Positions 8,373 to 17,735 of a stretch of 64,000 bases of DNA are shown in pieces; positions within the stretch are counted from its first letter, which is position 1; each line of letters begins with the position of its first letter. Position numbers and translations under genes: made by a program. The DNA is from Sphingomonas alpina. Lineage in GTDB: Bacteria; Pseudomonadota; Alphaproteobacteria; Sphingomonadales; Sphingomonadaceae. The stretch covers positions 4,982,501-5,046,500 of the forward strand of contig NZ_CP061038.1 of assembly GCF_014490665.1 (NCBI RefSeq), in the 5' to 3' direction. The notes beneath the pieces are model-generated. The model made no database searches, was not told the DNA's origin, and worked only from the letters and a program-made list of their open reading frames with translations.

Positions 8373-9346
8373 CGGCTCACTCCCGCCATCATCGCGCCAC
8401 CCAATTCGAAATGCATCGGATCGGCGCGGCCGCGCGATCGATATCCGCCGCCCCAATACCAACCCGCGCGGTTGAAATAGGGGACCAGCGCATCAAGGCC
8501 TTTGAGCGAATAGCTCGCACCCAACGGCACCAAGACGCCGCCAACGCGCAGGTCGATCGCGCTGCCCCAGGCGTGGTTCGAAACTTTGGTCGTGCTGCCG
8601 CGCTGGAGACGGTTGACCTCCATCCCGGCGCTGCTCAGCAGCGCGAGGAGATCCGGAAGGTCGCGCCGCACCTCGTCCAGAATCGACCGCAGGCTGGCGA
8701 TAGCAGGACGAATACCGGTGACGCGAAATGGGCCGACTGACTCCGTTGCGATCAGTGATTTCAATTCGGGGTTCGTCACCGGCTGATCATTTTGCGACAT
8801 ATGTGCGCTCGGCATGCCACCGAAGCGCGCCACTTGATCGCTGCTCGATGGCGACGACAGGCCAACATTGACCGTTCCAGCTGCCGGGAGCGCCGTCTTG
8901 GTCGTCCAGTAGCCGCTGGCGCGCTGGGTCGGCGGTGGCGCGGCGGGCGTGGCCGCCGATGCGGCAATGACTGGTGCGGGTGTCCGGGCACGGGCGACCG
9001 CCGCGGATCGCTGAGCGGGGACCGGGACCGAACGCGTCACAGGCGCGGGCCCGGATGATGGCGGCGGCGCAGCGGCACTCTGCGCCGCGGGCGGCGGCGT
9101 ATGGGTACTTGCGGCGACGTGCTGATTGAGACGACGCCAACTCGGCCCATTGACATCGATTCGCCCATCGGGCCGTCGCATCACGCCCCCTTGGAATCGC
9201 TCGATCGCCTGGATCGTTCGGCGGCCGCAAATGCCGTCGATCGGGCCGGGCGATACCGATGCGGCGAGCAAGGCACGCTGTACGCTGATGACATCCGATT
9301 TGCGATTCTTGCCGCCAAGGCCAACTGATCCGTTCAAGCGCTGCAT
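8369..9346 (-). CDS. T6SS-associated peptidoglycan peptidase: PG-binding domain plus M15 (VanY-like) domain
   Basis: The start at 9346 follows GGAGGTG; 15 bases of in-frame sequence upstream are excluded. The product is about 325 residues. Residues about 10-70 resemble a peptidoglycan-binding domain (VISVQRALLAASVSPGPIDGICGRRTIQAIERFQ). A long Pro/Ala linker follows (about 75-150). The C-terminal part is an M15 metallopeptidase with SNHAWGSAIDLRV (His258, Asp265) and DPMHFEL (His312) as zinc ligands. No signal peptide is visible, which favours a T6SS cargo. M15-type TagX in Acinetobacter is a housekeeping T6SS peptidoglycan hydrolase, so that role is an alternative. It is coupled to the lipoprotein downstream. 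Confidence 0.8.
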   Translation of the reverse strand: MQRLNGSVGLGGKNRKSDVISVQRALLAASVSPGPIDGICGRRTIQAIERFQGGVMRRPDGRIDVNGPSWRRLNQHVAASTHTPPPAAQSAAAPPPSSGPAPVTRSVPVPAQRSAAVARARTPAPVIAASAATPAAPPPTQRASGYWTTKTALPAAGTVNVGLSSPSSSDQVARFGGMPSAHMSQNDQPVTNPELKSLIATESVGPFRVTGIRPAIASLRSILDEVRRDLPDLLALLSSAGMEVNRLQRGSTTKVSNHAWGSAIDLRVGGVLVPLGASYSLKGLDALVPYFNRAGWYWGGGYRSRGRADPMHFELGGAMMAGVSR

Positions 9347-9467
9347 CCGCACCTCCACCATCCAAGATCTCAGCGGGCTTCTTGCGGGTTACCGACTATT
9401 TTTGCCGCCGTTACACAGGATTAGCGCCGTGATTGGCGAAAACCCCGTTGCAAAGCGCATGGGCTGG

Positions 9468-10976
9468 TCAAGTGTTCCGTCTTGCCTGGTCGTTATATGC
9501 GCGCCTGAATTCCTTGGCGAAGACATCCATGAACGCTTCGTCCGAATCTTGGGCGACGCCGCCGAATTCGCGCTCATAGGTTTGCCATAAGGTCGCGTCG
9601 CGCGCAGCCGGAAGGATTCGCTCGAGCACACCGGCCGAATCGGCGCGGGCACGGATTGCCGCTGGAGAAAAACGGTCCAGGGTAGCGCGCAACGCGCCTT
9701 GCATCGCCTTCAATGTCGCCATCTGATGCGACTGTAATTCCACGAAGGCATCCTCGACCGCTCGGTCGGCGGGCATGAATCCACGCTGCGGTTCCTCGAT
9801 CAGCATTGCGAGTGCCTCTTCCGGCGTTCGCGCGAATTTGAGCGGATTATGGCCTTGTGCCGAGAATGCGGTCGCCTCTGCACCGAGCTGCGCCTTTGCG
9901 CGGGCGCGCGCTTCGACCATCACCACCAGGCCCGCCACCAGCCGGTGAAATACGGCGCCGGCCCGTTTGAGCGCGGTTGCTGGGTCGCCGATCGAGCCCG
10001 GTGCTAGCCCTGCTGCTGCAAAGAAATCGGCTTCCGCCGCTCCCGGGGCGGCACGCGGCGGCGGTGCTGGCGCAACCGGGCGCGCCGCCGGCAGCGATTG
10101 GCTGGCAGGAGCGGGGTTGAGGCCAAGCGGATCTCCCCCCGGTGCGATCGGTTGGCCAAAACCGCCCCGCGCCCAATCCACGACATTTCCTTCCGCGATT
10201 CGGCCCCATACATCGTCCGGCGACGGGGCGGCTGGCCGATCGGGCGCCGCGCTCGACCATCCTGACGCCGGATCGGTATCAGGGGCCGGGCTTTCCCAGG
10301 CCGATGCAACGGGCGGCAGCGCGACCGCACCGCTCGGTGCCCAACCGCTGCCGGCTGGCGCAGGCGTGCGGTCGCGGCCATAATTCCCATCCTGGCCGCC
10401 GGCCTGTCGGTGCGCATCCGGCCGGGCGAGCGACGGACCAACCTCCGGCTGCCATCGGGCATTGTCGCGCGGCGGCGGGGGCGGTGCTGCGTCCCAGCCG
10501 CTGTTGGCAGGCGGGGCGCCCCAGCCGCCACCGGAATTCGATCCGGCGCTGCTGGCGTCATCGGGCGCCGCCGCGCTGGTGCCGTCGTCCCACCCAGCCC
10601 AGGCGCGGGGGCCTGGCGTCGCCGCGGCAGCGTCGGCACTGCGCAGTGATGCCTCGGCTTCGCCGCTGAGTGATGCGCGAATCAAATAGGGCCCGACTTG
10701 GAACCGATCGCCCTGCGTGATGCGATGCGGCGACGACAGACGTTCGCTTGCGCCGTTGAGAAACGTCCCGTTGGTGCTCGTGTCGGTTAGGACATAGAAT
10801 CGCCCGTCAAAGGTCACTTCGAAATGACGTGCCGAAATATGCTTTGTCGGGTCGGGCAGCGGCCAGTCGCAGGTCGATGCGCGCCCGATGATCGCACCGC
10901 GCCGATGCAGCACCAGCTCGAGCGGTGCGCCGTTGTCGAGACGGCCGCTGTTCTGGAGGGTCAGCGTGAGTGTCAT
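9468..10976 (-). CDS. tagH: TagH, FHA-domain regulatory protein of the T6SS
   Basis: The product is 502 residues. The N-terminal FHA domain (about 5-90) contains the phospho-threonine-binding signature: IIGRASTCDWPLPD, HISARHFEV and TDTSTNGTFLNG. A long Pro/Gly/Ala-rich linker (about 110-310) follows. The C-terminal TagH domain (about 320-502) has AALKR/AGAVFHRLVAGLVVMVEAR-type helices. TagH/Fha proteins recognise threonines phosphorylated by PpkA and switch the T6SS on. It overlaps the upstream DUF6931-like gene by ATGA (10973-10976), showing co-translation. See the TVFxP motifs in PpkA and TssL for likely ligands. Confidence 0.93.
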   Translation of the reverse strand: MTLTLTLQNSGRLDNGAPLELVLHRRGAIIGRASTCDWPLPDPTKHISARHFEVTFDGRFYVLTDTSTNGTFLNGASERLSSPHRITQGDRFQVGPYLIRASLSGEAEASLRSADAAAATPGPRAWAGWDDGTSAAAPDDASSAGSNSGGGWGAPPANSGWDAAPPPPPRDNARWQPEVGPSLARPDAHRQAGGQDGNYGRDRTPAPAGSGWAPSGAVALPPVASAWESPAPDTDPASGWSSAAPDRPAAPSPDDVWGRIAEGNVVDWARGGFGQPIAPGGDPLGLNPAPASQSLPAARPVAPAPPPRAAPGAAEADFFAAAGLAPGSIGDPATALKRAGAVFHRLVAGLVVMVEARARAKAQLGAEATAFSAQGHNPLKFARTPEEALAMLIEEPQRGFMPADRAVEDAFVELQSHQMATLKAMQGALRATLDRFSPAAIRARADSAGVLERILPAARDATLWQTYEREFGGVAQDSDEAFMDVFAKEFRRAYNDQARRNT

Positions 10977-11542
10977 GGTCGCGCCAGAGCCGCGATACCC
11001 CGCTCGGCGACCTGCTCGCCGAGATCGAGTGCGCGGTTGAAAAAAGCCGCGGAATCCGCGCTGCGATAGGCAGCTTGCTCGATCGCGCTGACGGCAAAGC
11101 GGGAACAGGCATGTAGCGGCGGCGCCAGCGGAGCGCCTGTGCCGCCTACCGACCCGCCGGAATAGAACACCGCGAGCCCGAGAAACCGTTCCGGAGCGGC
11201 CTTGCTGATCGCCCTCGCGGCGTCATGGGCCGCCCGACGATGCGCGTCGGTCGGTTCGCCGATCCAGCGCATCGCGCTGTCGAGCGCCAGCCGGCTGCGG
11301 CGCGTGAGTTCGATCCGGCGCGATTCATCATCGAGCAGACGGCCGGCCCAACTGACGGCCTCGCGGCGGGGCAGCGCATGGCCGAGATATTCGACCGCCG
11401 CACCCAGCGTGCCTTGCCGACGCAGCGCCGCATAACGATCGCGCACACCAACCGATGCCATCGGCCAATCGTCTTCATCGATTCCGATAAGGGCCGCGAC
11501 TTGCCTTGCCTCGGTAAGCTTGACCATGGTCCAATCGTTCAT
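10973..11542 (-). CDS. DUF6931-like T6SS-associated protein
   Basis: The product is 189 residues, mostly alpha-helical, with no signal peptide or membrane segment. It begins with VKLTEARQVAALIG and has a central HALPRREAVSWAGRLL segment. Proteins of this kind often occur between VgrG and FHA genes in alphaproteobacterial T6SS clusters, but I know of no defined function. It lies 31 bases downstream of vgrG and overlaps tagH by four bases, so the three form one transcription unit. A role in loading or regulating VgrG is possible but unproven. Confidence 0.7.
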   Translation of the reverse strand: MNDWTMVKLTEARQVAALIGIDEDDWPMASVGVRDRYAALRRQGTLGAAVEYLGHALPRREAVSWAGRLLDDESRRIELTRRSRLALDSAMRWIGEPTDAHRRAAHDAARAISKAAPERFLGLAVFYSGGSVGGTGAPLAPPLHACSRFAVSAIEQAAYRSADSAAFFNRALDLGEQVAERGIAALARP

Positions 11543-11573
11543 GGGCGGTCGAGCATGCCGATACAGGTCGGCA

Positions 11574-13610
11574 TCAGCTGCCTCCCTCGCCGGCCGCCGG
11601 GCCGAGCGGGACCGCGCTGCCGAAGGTGGCGGGCGTGACCCCGTCGGGATTGATATTGGTCACCCCGCCATTGAGGGTCAGCTCGGCGCCAGCATTGATT
11701 CGTAAGCTGCCGGGGCTGTTGAACGTTGCCTCCCCCGTAGCCTGAACGTCGACCGTCGGGGCCTGGATCAGGATACCTTCCGGACCGATGACGACGATCG
11801 AATTCTTGACCCGGATCGTGATCTTCGTCTTCGATTCGATCGACAGTTCCTTGTCGACCAGCAGTCCGTCCTTGCCGATGACATGGACGGAGCGGTCACG
11901 CTTGACCAGCTTCGATTCGTCGCGGCCGATCGTGGCGGTGCGATCAAGACCGACGCGGTGATCCTGATTGTGACCGACATGATGTGTTTCGTCGAAGCGG
12001 ATGCGACTGTTCATGTCGCGCTCGGCGTGAAGGAAGACCTCCTCCTGTCCGCCACGGTCCTCGAACCGGATCTCGTTGGCACCCGGCGCGCCGGTATCGA
12101 GCGCCTCGGTCTCCGGATACTGACCGGCTTCGCCATATTGCTTGGTTCGCCAAAGCGCGCGCGTCTTGTTTGCGGGCAGATCGTAGATTGGCATGTTGGA
12201 GCGGTTGAACACGCGGCCGACGACCAGCGGGCGATCGGGGTCGCCATTGAGGAAGTCCACCAATACTTCATGTCCAACTCGGGGTAGGACCAGATTGCCA
12301 AGGCCGCCAGTCTGCGACACGCGTATCCAGCAGGTGGATTGCTCACCGGGGGTTTTCGCGCGATCCCAGTGGAAGCGCACTTTTACGCGACCATATTGAT
12401 CGGTGAAGATGGTTTCGCCGGACGGCCCGGTGACGATCGCCGATTCCAGCCCGGTAACGACAGGGCGCGGCGTGTCGTGAGGGGGCTGGAACGAGGTTTC
12501 CGCGGGGATCGCCTCGAACCGAATGTTGAACGCTTCTTCTTCCTCGTCCTGCGACCCCGATCGATAGCTTTCGGAAGCGATGCTGTGGAAGGTCGAGGTG
12601 ATCAGATATCCCGCATTCATGCGGGCGGCCGGGTGGTCCGCGACATCAACACGGGTACCGCACGCCAGCCCAGCCGATTGCGAGGTGCCGGAAAAGGTCC
12701 GCCTCCCGGCGCGCTGCGCATCGAGCAGCACCTGGCTGCGTTCCTGGCCGGTCTTCTGCTGCTCTTCGCGGCCGGTTTGCTCACGCGTATAGCGTCCAGG
12801 ATAATGGAATATTTCGCGATTGTCTCCGGGATGGGCACCCTGGCCGGTCACTTCCGCCGTCAATGGTTGATCGGGCGATTCGAAATCGAAATCGCGATAG
12901 GTCACCTTGGCTTCGGCGGTCGACCGGACGCGCTCGATCCAGCTTTGCAGGAAATCGCCCTGGTTGGAAAAGCGCGATTTCGAATCCGCCGTGAAGACAG
13001 AAACCGAGTTGGCGTTATATTTCAGCTTGGCCGGCTTGCCGGGCTGGTGGCATTTCGGGCCTTCGCAAAGCACCATCACGTGGCGATCGGCATCGTGACG
13101 GAAGAAATAATAGATTCCCTCTTCCTCCATCAGGCGTGAGATGAAGGTGAAATCGCTTTCCTTGTATTGGACGCAATAGCCGCGCGTCACACGCGGCATG
13201 GACAGGCGGGTATAATCGACGTCGGAAATGCCGGCAGCTTCGATCACCTGCTTGATGATCGCCACCGAGGTCATGTCCTGGAAGATCGCCATCGCGACGT
13301 TTTGCGCGAGGTAATATGTCCAGGGCTGGATGGTCAGCCGGTAGTGATGGCCGCTCGGACTTTCCTTGCGATATTCGCCCGCCGTGACCAATCCGTGGAA
13401 ATGGCGCAGCGTTTCCTCGTCCTCAAGAACCTCAAGCGACGCGGGCTTGCCCAGGTGCGGCTGCAGGTCGATTTCGAGCGGTGATATGATATCAGCATGG
13501 ACGACAAACGGTCGTCCCAGCGTCTCGGCGCTCTCGATTCGTTCAAGCTCTACCTGCTCGTCACCGACATCGATTGACATCCGAGTAAGCCGCTGTGTCG
13601 AGTCCGGCAC
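11574..13610 (-). CDS. vgrG: VgrG (TssI), T6SS spike protein
   Basis: The GTG at 13608-13610 is preceded by AGGAG 6 bases upstream. The product is 678 residues. The N-terminal gp27-like domain (about 1-380) includes YCVQYKESDFTFISRLMEEEGIYYFFRHD. A gp5 OB-fold follows (about 385-480) with DQYGRVKVRFHWDR and WIRVSQTGGLGNLVLPRVGHEVLVDFL. The needle is a DUF2345-like region of short beta repeats (KTKITIRVKNSIVVIG). No enzymatic extension is visible beyond NPDGVTPATFGSAVP, so this is a structural VgrG that carries separate effectors. It heads block A, divergent from the OmpA-like and tss genes. Confidence 0.96.
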   Translation of the reverse strand: MPDSTQRLTRMSIDVGDEQVELERIESAETLGRPFVVHADIISPLEIDLQPHLGKPASLEVLEDEETLRHFHGLVTAGEYRKESPSGHHYRLTIQPWTYYLAQNVAMAIFQDMTSVAIIKQVIEAAGISDVDYTRLSMPRVTRGYCVQYKESDFTFISRLMEEEGIYYFFRHDADRHVMVLCEGPKCHQPGKPAKLKYNANSVSVFTADSKSRFSNQGDFLQSWIERVRSTAEAKVTYRDFDFESPDQPLTAEVTGQGAHPGDNREIFHYPGRYTREQTGREEQQKTGQERSQVLLDAQRAGRRTFSGTSQSAGLACGTRVDVADHPAARMNAGYLITSTFHSIASESYRSGSQDEEEEAFNIRFEAIPAETSFQPPHDTPRPVVTGLESAIVTGPSGETIFTDQYGRVKVRFHWDRAKTPGEQSTCWIRVSQTGGLGNLVLPRVGHEVLVDFLNGDPDRPLVVGRVFNRSNMPIYDLPANKTRALWRTKQYGEAGQYPETEALDTGAPGANEIRFEDRGGQEEVFLHAERDMNSRIRFDETHHVGHNQDHRVGLDRTATIGRDESKLVKRDRSVHVIGKDGLLVDKELSIESKTKITIRVKNSIVVIGPEGILIQAPTVDVQATGEATFNSPGSLRINAGAELTLNGGVTNINPDGVTPATFGSAVPLGPAAGEGGS

Positions 13611-13787
13611 CGCTTACTCCTCTTTATACAATTCGTCCGATACTTACTGTGTTGGATGGAACCTTACAATGGCTCCAGCGTCTTAACCTAAGTCAAGAGG
13701 CGGCCCTCGGGGCTGTTGCGGGTTGCCTCGATCACATCAGGGTAATAAGTTGGGACCGAATGAAATATTCCCGGCTTGGAGATGAAC

Positions 13788-14498
13788 ATGTTCGCTCGTT
13801 TGCTGATATTTCCGCTTGCCACCTTATGCGCGTTCCCCGCGATCGCGCAGGATGGCGGACGTTCAGCGCCCCCAGTAAAGCCCAGCGTTGCGGGCTATCT
13901 TTGCACGTTTGCCGGTAAGTGCGATGGAGTGGAGGCAGAGCGCGTCAGTCGCGATGCGCCCGAAACCAAAGGCTTTCGCCTGGCACGGCCGGCGGCGGAT
14001 AACGCAGCCAGCGAAACCTCAAGCGTGAAGCGCCCTGCAAGCCAGCCAACCGCAGCGATTGTTCGCAGCAGGCCGCGTAACGGCGGTGCCTATGGCGCCG
14101 CGCCGCGGCGTGTCGCTGGCGCGGCATCGGTGTCGGGCGCTGTGGTTGGCTCCGTGGGGCGCCCGCGTGCGGACCTGATGATCGGCTTCGATCTTAACTC
14201 AGCGCGACTGTCGGCCGAAGGTATTACGGCAACGCAGATCTTCGCCAAATCGCTGCTTACGCCGGAACTGCAGTCGAAGCGCTTCCTGATAGAGGGGCAT
14301 ACCGATCTGCGTGGCGGACGCGATCTCAACATGGCCTTGTCACGCGCGCGCGCCAAGACGGTTGCCGACTATCTGGTGTCGCTTGGCGTAAAGCCCGAGC
14401 GTCTCCAGACACGTGGCTTTGGTCCCGATATCCCGCTTCCAGGGCACCGTTCGACCGATCCGACGAATCGTCGGGTCGAGGCGGAGCTGATCTCCTGA
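13788..14498 (+). CDS. OmpA-family protein, first gene of the tssABC operon
   Basis: Three in-frame starts lie close together; the ATG at 13788 is preferred because GGAG lies 6 bases upstream and a signal peptide (MFARLLIFPLATLCAFPAIAQ) starts there. The product is about 236 residues. A low-complexity region (about 30-125) precedes a C-terminal OmpA peptidoglycan-binding domain with LIEGHTDLRGGRDLNMALSRARAKTVADYL and DPTNRRVEAELIS. It probably anchors an envelope component to peptidoglycan. Its placement ahead of tssA suggests it helps fix the T6SS membrane complex, which is notable because no TssJ is found. Confidence 0.85.
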   Translation: MFARLLIFPLATLCAFPAIAQDGGRSAPPVKPSVAGYLCTFAGKCDGVEAERVSRDAPETKGFRLARPAADNAASETSSVKRPASQPTAAIVRSRPRNGGAYGAAPRRVAGAASVSGAVVGSVGRPRADLMIGFDLNSARLSAEGITATQIFAKSLLTPELQSKRFLIEGHTDLRGGRDLNMALSRARAKTVADYLVSLGVKPERLQTRGFGPDIPLPGHRSTDPTNRRVEAELIS

Positions 14499-14545
14499 CT
14501 CTGTCCTCATCAGAGTCCGATCACCAGGCGGATGCGGGTGCACTG

Positions 14546-15535
14546 ATGGCGCCAGTTGCCGAGACCGATCCAGCAGGACCCGATCTTTCCTATTCGTCCG
14601 AGCGCGGCTTGATCGAAGATGCCTTTGGTCGCGCAGCTTCGGGCGCCTCTGAGGATATTGATTGGAAGGAAACGATCAAAACGATCGTTGAGCAGAGCCT
14701 GCTCACCAGGGACCTCTGGCTTGCCGTCTATCTGGCTCGAGCAGGGGCTCGCTCCAACCGCCTCGATTTGGTTGAAGACGGCTGCGAGATGCTCGCGGGA
14801 TTGATGGAATCCTTTTGGGATACAGCGCATCCCAAGCTTGAGGAATATGGCATTGAAGGGCGCAAGGCGCCTTGCGAATCGCTGGTTCGAATCGGGGAAT
14901 TTCTTGGGCCGATTCGTCGGATCGTATTGGTCGATCATGCACGGCTGGGCAGCTACACGGGCGAGGATTTCGAGCGCTTCGCGCGCGAAGGGGAGTCCGG
15001 TGACGGCTATGGTCAGTTCCGTGCCGCGATCGCTGACACGCCGATCGAACAACTCCAGGCTCTGGTCGACCGGCTGGATCACATCGCCAGCGCATTGGCG
15101 CGCGCCGATGCCATCCTGTCGGCGCAGGCGGCGGCTGCCAATCAGACCGGCACGAATTTTGAACCGACTTACGAAGTCCTGGAATCGATCCGCAAGGCCA
15201 TCCGCCCTTACGTCATGCTGTTCAGCGGCGCTGACGATGGCTTGGAGGACGTCGATGTCGAGATGGGGAGCGCGTTGAGCGCCGGGGCCGGGCGGCCAGC
15301 GTCTCGATTGATCGAAAGCCGTGAAGATGTTGCGCGTGCACTCGATTCTGTGATCGATTATTACCTGCGACGAGAGCCATCCAGCCCTATCCCGGCCGCG
15401 CTTGGAAGAATTAAGGGTTGGATCGCAATGGACTTCATGACGTTATTGCGAGATATCTCACCCAATGGCGTGCCCGATGCGGATAGCGTATTGCGTGCAC
15501 GGAATGAGGAGAGCGGCCGTTCGGATTTGATGTGA
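14546..15535 (+). CDS. tssA: TssA, T6SS baseplate/sheath cap protein (short form)
   Basis: The product is about 329 residues. The N-terminal ImpA-type domain is recognisable: PDLSYSSERGLIEDAF, then LWLAVYLARAGARSNRLDLVEDGCEMLAGLMESFWDTAHP. The C-terminal half ends with PIPAALGRIKGWIAMDFMTLLRDI, typical of short TssA proteins. TssA coordinates baseplate assembly and sheath polymerisation in the cytoplasm. It lies 47 bases after the OmpA-like gene and upstream of tssB in the same direction. Confidence 0.9.
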   Translation: MAPVAETDPAGPDLSYSSERGLIEDAFGRAASGASEDIDWKETIKTIVEQSLLTRDLWLAVYLARAGARSNRLDLVEDGCEMLAGLMESFWDTAHPKLEEYGIEGRKAPCESLVRIGEFLGPIRRIVLVDHARLGSYTGEDFERFAREGESGDGYGQFRAAIADTPIEQLQALVDRLDHIASALARADAILSAQAAAANQTGTNFEPTYEVLESIRKAIRPYVMLFSGADDGLEDVDVEMGSALSAGAGRPASRLIESREDVARALDSVIDYYLRREPSSPIPAALGRIKGWIAMDFMTLLRDISPNGVPDADSVLRARNEESGRSDLM

Positions 15536-15612
15536 TTGCTCGGATTGCGAGCAAAAGTGATCAGGGGCAACCAGCCGAATTATCAGTGTTCGAGTAACAG
15601 GGACGTACAGTC

Positions 15613-16149
15613 ATGGCGATTAAAAGCGGGCAACGCTTCATCCGGGAGAACCGGAAACCGCGAGTCCATATCGAGTATGAAGTCGAAACCTATGGCGCGC
15701 GCCAGAAGGTGGAATTGCCGTTCGTCATGGGCGTGATGTCCGATCTCTCGGGCAAGAGCCTGAAGGATCGCAAAGCAGCCGAGGCGCGCGAGTTCGTTGA
15801 ATTCGACATGGACAATTTCGATCAGCGGATGGAGGCGATTGCGCCTCGAGTCGCCTTTGCAGTCGATAACACACTCGGTGGCGACGGCGGCAAGCTGGCC
15901 GTCGACCTGACCTTCAAGTCAATGAACGACCTGTCTCCTGGTGAGATCGCGAAGAATATAGAACCGCTGGCCAAGTTGCTTGAGGCGCGGACTCAGCTGG
16001 AAGACTTGCTGTCTTACATGGATGGCAAGAACGGAGCGCAGGATTTGCTCGACAAGGTACTTAAGGATCCGGCTCTACTGCAGGCTATTTCCGCGGCGAA
16101 GACAAAAACCGATTCCAGCGATGGAACCGACGACGTCGCCCAATCGTAA
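15613..16149 (+). CDS. tssB: TssB (VipA), small contractile sheath subunit
   Basis: The product is 178 residues with the family sequence RVHIEYEVETYGARQKVELPFVMGVMSDLSG and REFVEFDMDNFDQRM. It ends with a helical segment containing LAKLLEARTQLEDLLSYMDGK, the usual TssB C-terminus. It pairs with TssC to form the sheath that contracts around the Hcp tube. It is followed after 26 bases by tssC. Confidence 0.97.
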   Translation: MAIKSGQRFIRENRKPRVHIEYEVETYGARQKVELPFVMGVMSDLSGKSLKDRKAAEAREFVEFDMDNFDQRMEAIAPRVAFAVDNTLGGDGGKLAVDLTFKSMNDLSPGEIAKNIEPLAKLLEARTQLEDLLSYMDGKNGAQDLLDKVLKDPALLQAISAAKTKTDSSDGTDDVAQS

Positions 16150-16175
16150 TCCCTCTATCGCAATCGGAGCCGACT

Positions 16176-17669
16176 ATGGCGCAAGAAGCGCTTCATCAAT
16201 CGGGCGGGCAGCCCCAGGCGAGTGAAGCGGCACTGGACGATTTCCAGGCGCTGCTTCAGAAGGAATTCAAACCGAATGACGATGTGCGAAAGACGCGCAT
16301 CGAACAGGCGGTACAGACACTGGCCGAACAGGCCTTGCAGAATGCGCAAATCATTGGCGGAGATGTCTTCGCGACAGTTGACGCCATGCGCGCGGCAATC
16401 GATCGCAAGCTGACCGAGCAGATCAACCAGATCATTCATCACGAAGAATTCCAGAAGCTGGAATCGACGTGGCGCGGGCTCAACTATCTCGTCATGAACA
16501 CATCCACCGGCAAGGATCTGAAGATCCGGGTGATGAACATGTCGAAGGAAGAGTGCCGGCGGATGTTCCGCCAGTATCGCGACGCGGCGTGGGATCAGAG
16601 CCCGCTGTTCAAGAAAATCTACGAGAATGAGTTCGGGCAGCTGGGCGGCCAGCCTTATGGCGCCTTTGTCTGCGATTATTATTTCGACCATTCCGCTCCA
16701 GACCTGGAAGTGATGAAGGGGCTGTCGCGGATTGGCGCGGCCGCGCATGCGCCGTTCATCGCGGCAGCAGGGCCCTCGCTGCTCGGCATGGAGAGCTGGA
16801 CCGAGCTGTCGAATCCGCGCGATCTCGGCAAACTGTTCGATGCGACCGATTACGCTGCATGGCGTACGTTCCGCCGCAGCGAAGATAGTCGGTATCTGGC
16901 GCTCGCATTGCCGCGTTTTCTGGGGCGTCCGCTCTATGGAGCCAAGACTGATCCGGTTGATGAATTCGACTTCGAAGAAGATGTCGGCGGAGAGCATGAC
17001 CAGCATCTCTGGCTCAATGCATCCTATGCAATGGGAACCCGGATCACCGAAGCGTTCAAGACCTATGGCTGGACCACCCGGATTCGCGGTGTCGAATCCG
17101 GCGGTACCGTCGAGGATCTGCCGACTGCAACCTTCCCGACGGACGATGGCGGCATCGACCTGAAATGCCCCACGGAAATCGCCATTTCCGATCGTCGTGA
17201 AGCCGAGTTGGCGACCGCCGGGCTGATGCCGCTACTGCATCGGAAAAATACCGATCAGGCGACCTTTATCGGGGCTCAGACGGTGCATCGCCCAGCTTCG
17301 TACGACAAGAAGGAGGCCACGGCGAACGCCAACCTCTCGGCGCGTCTTCCTTATATTTTCGCAAGCTGCCGCTTCGCCCATTATCTGAAATGCATGGTGC
17401 GCGATTGGGTTGGCGGTTCGCGCGAAGCGGAGCAGTTGCAGCGCGACCTCAACAATTGGGTCCTGCAATATGTCGACGGGGCGCCGACCACGTCGAACGA
17501 CGAGACCAAGGCTCGACTGCCGTTGAAGCAGGCGCAGATCGAGGTGATTCCGGACGAAGAAAATCCCGGTTTCTATGTCGGAAAGTTCATGTTCGTACCG
17601 CATTACCAGCTCGAAGGCATGGATGTAACATTGAGTATGGTCTCACGCCTTCCGAAGACGTCGACCTGA
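16176..17669 (+). CDS. tssC: TssC (VipB), large contractile sheath subunit
   Basis: The product is 497 residues, normal for TssC. Family landmarks are ESTWRGLNYLVMNTSTGKDLKIRVM, FGQLGGQPYGAFVCDYYFDHS, RRSEDSRYLALALPRFLGRPLYG and the C-terminal ENPGFYVGKFMFVPHYQLEGMDVTLSMVSRLP. It forms the sheath with TssB and is recycled by ClpV. Confidence 0.97.
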   Translation: MAQEALHQSGGQPQASEAALDDFQALLQKEFKPNDDVRKTRIEQAVQTLAEQALQNAQIIGGDVFATVDAMRAAIDRKLTEQINQIIHHEEFQKLESTWRGLNYLVMNTSTGKDLKIRVMNMSKEECRRMFRQYRDAAWDQSPLFKKIYENEFGQLGGQPYGAFVCDYYFDHSAPDLEVMKGLSRIGAAAHAPFIAAAGPSLLGMESWTELSNPRDLGKLFDATDYAAWRTFRRSEDSRYLALALPRFLGRPLYGAKTDPVDEFDFEEDVGGEHDQHLWLNASYAMGTRITEAFKTYGWTTRIRGVESGGTVEDLPTATFPTDDGGIDLKCPTEIAISDRREAELATAGLMPLLHRKNTDQATFIGAQTVHRPASYDKKEATANANLSARLPYIFASCRFAHYLKCMVRDWVGGSREAEQLQRDLNNWVLQYVDGAPTTSNDETKARLPLKQAQIEVIPDEENPGFYVGKFMFVPHYQLEGMDVTLSMVSRLPKTST

Positions 17670-17735
17670 AGTCGGCATTATAAAGTAAAGTACGGTTCCC
17701 AGTAGTAGCTTAAAGCGTAACATAGGAGAATTACG

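Noticed and set aside
13611..13787. Third copy of the island-flanking element in the vgrG/OmpA divergent region
   Set aside because: None of the shared blocks (ATTCGGCAC, CATATCTCTCG) occur there.
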